Positions 60,474-64,000 of a stretch of 64,000 bases of DNA are shown here, piece by piece; the stretch's first letter is position 1, and each line of letters opens with the position of its first letter. The stretch is from the NCBI GenBank assembly GCA_903822975.1, contig CAIJRD010000009.1:62001-126000 (forward strand), read 5' to 3'. Made by a program: the position numbers and the translations under genes. This stretch comes from an uncultured Sinobacteraceae bacterium. GTDB lineage: Bacteria > Pseudomonadota > Gammaproteobacteria > Nevskiales > Nevskiaceae. A model generated the notes under the pieces. The model ran no database searches. It was not told where the DNA came from and saw only the letters and a program-made list of their open reading frames with translations.

Positions 60474-62591
60474 ATGGTCAATCCCGACGTGTATCCCGTC
60501 GCGCCCGTTAAGAAAACGTTCCGCTACGGCGAACACGAAGTCACCTTTGAAACCGGCGCCGTCGCGCGCCAGGCGACTGCCGCCGTCATCGTCACGGTCG
60601 ATCAGACCGTGGTCATGGTCACCGTTGTCGCAAAGAAAGAAGCCAAGGCTGGCCAGGACTTCTTCCCGCTGACGGTCGATTACATGGAGCGTACCTACGC
60701 CGGTGGCCGCATTCCTGGCGGCTTCTTCAAGCGCGAAGGTCGTCCTACCGAAAAAGAAACGCTGACCTCGCGACTGATCGATCGTCCGCTGCGTCCGCTG
60801 TTCCCGGAAGGCTTTTTCAACGAAATCCAGGTCGTCGCGACGGTGCTGTCGCTGAACCCGCAGGTGCCCGGTGACATTCCGGCATTGCTCGGTGCGTCGT
60901 GTGCGATGTCGCTCGCCGGCGTGCCGTTCCAGGGTCCGATTGCTGCGGCCAAGATCGGCTATGCCGATGGCGCCTACATCCTCAACCCGACCGTCAAGCA
61001 ACTCGAAACCTCGCAGCTCGAACTGGTCGTCGCCGGTACCGCAGATGCGGTGCTGATGGTCGAATCCGAAGCCGAACAGCTGTCCGAGGAAGTGATGCTC
61101 GGCGCCGTGCTGTTCGGTCACGAGCAGATGCAGGCAGCGATCAAGGCGATCAACGAACTCGTCGCAGAAGTCGGTAAGCCGAAGTGGGACTGGAAGCCGT
61201 CGGAATCGGCGCACGAACTGGTCAGCGCGATCGGCGTGTACGAATCCGAAGTGGTCAAGGCTTATGCGGTCGCCGACAAGCAACTGCGTCGCGATCAACT
61301 CGCGATGGTTCGCAGCCAGGCGTTCGAAGCGCTGTCCGGCGGTGAGCATCCGAAATTCGATGCGGCCAAGGTCAAGACCGCATTCGAGGAACTCGAATCG
61401 CGCGTCGTCCGCAACCGTATTCTCGATGGCCAGCCGCGCATCGACGGTCGCGACAACAAGACCGTTCGCGGTCTGACCATGGGCGTCGGCGTGCTGCCGC
61501 GCACGCATGGTTCGGCGATCTTCACGCGTGGCGAGACGCAGGTGCTGGCAGTTGCAACGCTCGGCACCGGCAAGGATGCGCAGCTGATCGACGATGTCGG
61601 CGGTGAGTACCGCGAACAGTTCATGCTGCACTACAACTTCCCTCCGTACTGCGTGGGTGAAACCGGTCGTCTGAACGCGCCGAAGCGCCGCGAGATCGGC
61701 CACGGCCGTCTGGCCAAGCGCGGCGTCGCCGCGGTCATGCCGGACCTCGAGAAAGATTTCCCGTACGTGGTCCGCATCGTCGCCGAAGTCACCGAATCCA
61801 ACGGTTCCAGCTCGATGGCCAGCACCTGCGCGGCCAGCTTGGCGCTGATGGATGCGGGCGTGCCGATCAAGGCGCCGGTTGCCGGCGTCGCGATGGGTCT
61901 GATCAAGGAAGGCGAGCGTTGGGCCGTTCTGACCGACATCCTCGGCGACGAAGATCACCTCGGCGACATGGACTTCAAGGTCACCGGCACCACCAGCGGC
62001 GTCACCGCGCTGCAGATGGACATCAAGATCACCGGTATCACCGGCGAGATCATGAAGCAGGCGCTGGAGCAGGCGAAGGCCGGCCGTCTGCACATTCTCG
62101 AATCGATGGTGAAGGTGCTCGATAAGCCGCGTCAGGAGATGTCGGAGTTCGCTCCGCGCATCACCACGATCAAGGTCCATCCGGACAAGATTCGCGACAT
62201 CATCGGCAAGGGCGGCGTCACCATCCGCGCGATCACCGAAGAAACCGGCACCAGCATCGACATCGACGACGACGGCACTGTCCGTATCGCTGCGGTCGAC
62301 GGCGATGCTGCCAAGGCCGCCATCGCCCGAATCGAAGCGCTCACGCGCGACGTGCAGGTCGGTGAGATCTACGAAGGCAAGGTTGCCAAGCTGATGGACT
62401 TCGGCGCTTTCGTGACCATCCTGCCGGGCAAAGATGGCCTCGTGCACATTTCGCAGATTTCGGACAAGCGCGTCGAAAGCGTGTCGGACGAACTCAGCGA
62501 AGGGCAGAGCGTGCGGGTCAAGGTGCTCGAAATCGACCGCCAGGGCCGCATCCGCCTGTCGATGAAGTCGATCGACGTCGCGGCGCCGTAA
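60474..62591 (+). CDS. pnp: Polynucleotide phosphorylase
   Basis: The 705-residue product has two RNase PH-like domains ([32 protein letters not shown] and [22 protein letters not shown]). A KH domain ([21 protein letters not shown]) and an S1 domain ([29 protein letters not shown]) follow. It degrades RNA 3' to 5' by phosphorolysis in the degradosome. Length is typical. Confidence 0.97.
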   Translation: MVNPDVYPVAPVKKTFRYGEHEVTFETGAVARQATAAVIVTVDQTVVMVTVVAKKEAKAGQDFFPLTVDYMERTYAGGRIPGGFFKREGRPTEKETLTSRLIDRPLRPLFPEGFFNEIQVVATVLSLNPQVPGDIPALLGASCAMSLAGVPFQGPIAAAKIGYADGAYILNPTVKQLETSQLELVVAGTADAVLMVESEAEQLSEEVMLGAVLFGHEQMQAAIKAINELVAEVGKPKWDWKPSESAHELVSAIGVYESEVVKAYAVADKQLRRDQLAMVRSQAFEALSGGEHPKFDAAKVKTAFEELESRVVRNRILDGQPRIDGRDNKTVRGLTMGVGVLPRTHGSAIFTRGETQVLAVATLGTGKDAQLIDDVGGEYREQFMLHYNFPPYCVGETGRLNAPKRREIGHGRLAKRGVAAVMPDLEKDFPYVVRIVAEVTESNGSSSMASTCAASLALMDAGVPIKAPVAGVAMGLIKEGERWAVLTDILGDEDHLGDMDFKVTGTTSGVTALQMDIKITGITGEIMKQALEQAKAGRLHILESMVKVLDKPRQEMSEFAPRITTIKVHPDKIRDIIGKGGVTIRAITEETGTSIDIDDDGTVRIAAVDGDAAKAAIARIEALTRDVQVGEIYEGKVAKLMDFGAFVTILPGKDGLVHISQISDKRVESVSDELSEGQSVRVKVLEIDRQGRIRLSMKSIDVAAP

Positions 62592-62618
62592 GGCTGGCGG
62601 CGAGCTTTACAGTTGACG

Positions 62619-62648
62619 GCGACTCCCGGGGTTGAACTCGGGAGTCGC
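62619..62648 (+). terminator. Stem-loop after pnp
   Basis: GCGACTCCCG pairs perfectly with CGGGAGTCGC around a 10-base loop, 28 bases after the pnp stop. No T-run follows, so it may protect the 3' end or act as a weak terminator. Confidence 0.5.
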
Positions 62649-62718
62649 TTGATGCACACTCTCGGCGCTCGTTGCACCAGACCCTGCATCAAAGTGGGGC
62701 GCCGCGCGAGCAGCAAGC

Positions 62719-62746
62719 AAAAAAAACCCCCTAATGACTTAGGGGG
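62719..62746 (-). terminator. Rho-independent terminator for leftward transcription (phaR side)
   Basis: On the minus strand CCCCCTAA-GTCA-TTAGGGGG is followed by eight T, an ideal intrinsic terminator. It ends transcription coming from phaR about 250 bases after the phaR stop. Confidence 0.85.
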
Positions 62747-62959
62747 CAAGGTGCGAGAAAGGCGCAAGGCCTTTCTGGAGGAGACTTCCGGCAACGCTCA
62801 AAATAATTTGAATAAGCGTTGCTTGCCAATACTTTGTTGCAGTGCAGTATATGAACGCCCAAGCGTTACTGTCAACGAAAACCCATTGGATTTATTCTCT
62901 GCTGGTTCAGTAGCTTGGCACTGAACTGCGTGCCACTGCACAATCGCTTGCGCGGTGCT

Positions 62960-62983
62960 TCTGCGCCGCACACACGGCGCAGA
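62960..62983. other. Inverted repeat just after the phaR stop
   Basis: TCTGCGCCG and CGGCGCAGA form a perfect 9-bp stem with loop CACACA, ten bases beyond the phaR stop on the minus strand. It has no T-run. Confidence 0.5.
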
Positions 62984-62992
62984 GGGTGATGA

Positions 62993-63487
62993 TCAGTCGC
63001 CGTCTTTCTCGCGCAGAGGGCTGATCGATTTCGCGCGCGACAGGCTCTTGAGAAATTCCTTACGCACCGAACGCCAGATCGGGACCTGCTTGTCCGCCAG
63101 TTCCTTGAGGCGCTGCACCGGCTGCGTCGCCGCCTGACCCAGCAGCGCCTTCAACTGGTCGCTGAAATGATGTTGCTGTTCGAGATACAGCTGCATCGAC
63201 ATTTCGAGATAGCGGCTGATGCTCGTCTGCATCGGATCGCCGTACACGCGGATGATGTGCGTCAGCAGATCCGAACTGAAAATCGGGTTGCCACCTTCCT
63301 CCTGCTCCGAGATCACCTGCAGCAAAATGCTGCGGGTAATGTCTTCGCGGGTGCGCTTGTCCTCCACGCGAAAACGCACGTTGCCCAGAACGAGCTGACG
63401 TACTTCTTCGAGCGTGATGTAGCGGCTGACGTTGGTGTCGTACAGGCGCCGGTTCGGATACTTCTTGATGACACGGATATCGTTCAT
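62993..63487 (-). CDS. phaR: Polyhydroxyalkanoate synthesis repressor PhaR
   Basis: The 164-residue product has the PhaR DNA-binding signature at its start (IKKYPNRRLYDTNVSRYITLEEVRQLV) and the PHA-accumulation domain (RSILLQVISEQEEGGNPIFSSDLLTHIIRVYGDPMQTSISRYLEMSMQLY). PhaR represses phasin and other PHA genes until polymer granules titrate it. No pha synthesis gene lies in the window. It is convergent with pnp. Confidence 0.93.
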   Translation of the reverse strand: MNDIRVIKKYPNRRLYDTNVSRYITLEEVRQLVLGNVRFRVEDKRTREDITRSILLQVISEQEEGGNPIFSSDLLTHIIRVYGDPMQTSISRYLEMSMQLYLEQQHHFSDQLKALLGQAATQPVQRLKELADKQVPIWRSVRKEFLKSLSRAKSISPLREKDGD

Positions 63488-63536
63488 GCGGGTCCGATGT
63501 TGCAATGCGGTGAAGCATGCCAGATGCGGGCGGCAG

Positions 63537-64000
63537 TCACCAAGCCTCAGACAGGCCAGACGAATTGAGGCGATCGACGCGGGGAATGCGATCGACGCGC
63601 CATGCCGGGATCGCCCATTGCAAAATTTCGCCTGGTGACGCATCGGCCAAGGTCGGCGGCGGAGACTGCCCGAGGGCGACCAGCGCCTGCCGCAAGTTGT
63701 CTGATGCGCCTGCGCTGTCGAGCGCGCGCGCGTGGTTCTGTTTGCTCAGCTTGCGACCTTGCGCGTCCAACAGAATCGGAATGTGCAGATAGTCTGGTTG
63801 CACGACGTCGAGCACTTGCTGCAGGTAGCGCTGCTTCAAGCTGGAGCCGATCAGGTCCGATCCACGCACGACTTCGGTGATGCGCTGTGCTTGCTCGTCG
63901 ACGACGCAGGCCAACTGGTACGCGATCTGACCATCCGCTCGCCGTACTACGAAATCGCCGACGTCCTCCGCGAGTCGACGTTCCAACCTGCCTTGGCAAC
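63537..64000 (-). CDS. gluQ: Glutamyl-Q tRNA(Asp) synthetase, 5' end outside window
   Basis: The frame is open to the window edge. The visible C-terminal half has GDFVVRRADGQIAYQLACVVDEQAQRITEVVRGSDLIGSS, YLQQVLDVVQPDYLHIPILLDAQGRKLSKQNHARAL and a short helical tail. KLSKQ is the KMSKS-like motif of this paralogue of glutamyl-tRNA synthetase. It glutamylates queuosine on tRNA-Asp. The tRNA-anticodon-binding domain of true GltX is absent, as expected. It lies 49 bases upstream of phaR on the same strand. Confidence 0.9.
   Translation of the reverse strand, partial: CQGRLERRLAEDVGDFVVRRADGQIAYQLACVVDEQAQRITEVVRGSDLIGSSLKQRYLQQVLDVVQPDYLHIPILLDAQGRKLSKQNHARALDSAGASDNLRQALVALGQSPPPTLADASPGEILQWAIPAWRVDRIPRVDRLNSSGLSEAW

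Larger units (their letters stand above)
62592..62992. other. Convergent intergenic region between pnp and phaR
   Basis: About 400 bases without a convincing gene. It contains three hairpins (annotated separately) and a locally AT-rich stretch (about 62800-62900) that contrasts with the rest of the window. Confidence 0.5.

Overview
The window looks like chromosomal DNA of a high-GC gammaproteobacterium, plausibly near Xanthomonadales or Nevskiales. The reasons are the initiator tRNA-rimP-nusA-infB-rbfA-truB-rpsO-pnp block, a DUF1249 (YqiB-like) protein, PhaR, a DUF1302 outer-membrane protein and an AtuA-type gene. This placement is an inference from gene content only. I see no insertion sequence, phage gene or CRISPR array. 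Most genes are tightly packed, often with 1-4 base ATGA/GTGA overlaps.

Layout. (1) 1-12.9 kb: the tail of a receiver-domain protein, then a cellulose operon: bcsD, a bcsP/bcsR-like gene, a fused bcsA-bcsB, bcsZ, bcsC with an OmpA-like domain inserted between TPRs and barrel, and a small TPR gene. (2) 12.9-20.5 kb: a lipoprotein, an alpha/beta hydrolase, two hexose phosphomutases (pgm-like and manB-like), three small proteins, the SRP RNA gene and a BON lipoprotein. The pgm-like enzyme would supply glucose-1-phosphate for UDP-glucose and so fits the cellulose operon. (3) 21.0-23.6 kb: a compact three-gene signalling operon: soluble histidine kinase, double-domain KaiC-like ATPase and single-domain receiver. 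(4) 23.7-32.3 kb: helicase Lhr and a large hybrid kinase with two kinase cores and two receivers.

(5) 32.5-50.5 kb: a CoA-ester catabolic cluster interrupted by a ZntB-like transporter, an ABC exporter and a small secreted protein. The leftward genes are a short-chain reductase, an isovaleryl/citronellyl-type acyl-CoA dehydrogenase and a crotonase whose modules appear permuted. The rightward operon encodes a crotonase, AtuA, a TetR regulator, biotin carboxylase, a separate biotin carrier protein, carboxyltransferase and a PrpE-like acyl-CoA synthetase. A 15-bp palindrome (GTGAGTCTGACTCAC and two variants) lies in front of the leftward dehydrogenase and twice in front of the rightward crotonase. 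I infer that it is the operator of the local TetR protein. Two repeat-containing micro-ORFs fill the gaps inside the rightward operon with stop/start overlaps at both ends. (6) 50.7-53.7 kb: a DUF1302 protein and a flavin reductase fused to a MarR-like domain. (7) 53.8-64 kb: the translation/RNA block, then phaR and a partial gluQ on the other strand.

A window-wide oddity is the number of short intergenic tandem arrays, all with unrelated units (7, 11, 12, 15, 15, 16 and 33 bp), plus an in-frame hexamer array inside atuA. The most interesting candidates are the HK-KaiC-receiver module, the predicted TetR regulon with its AtuA/carboxylase pathway, the OmpA-bearing BcsC and the permuted crotonase.
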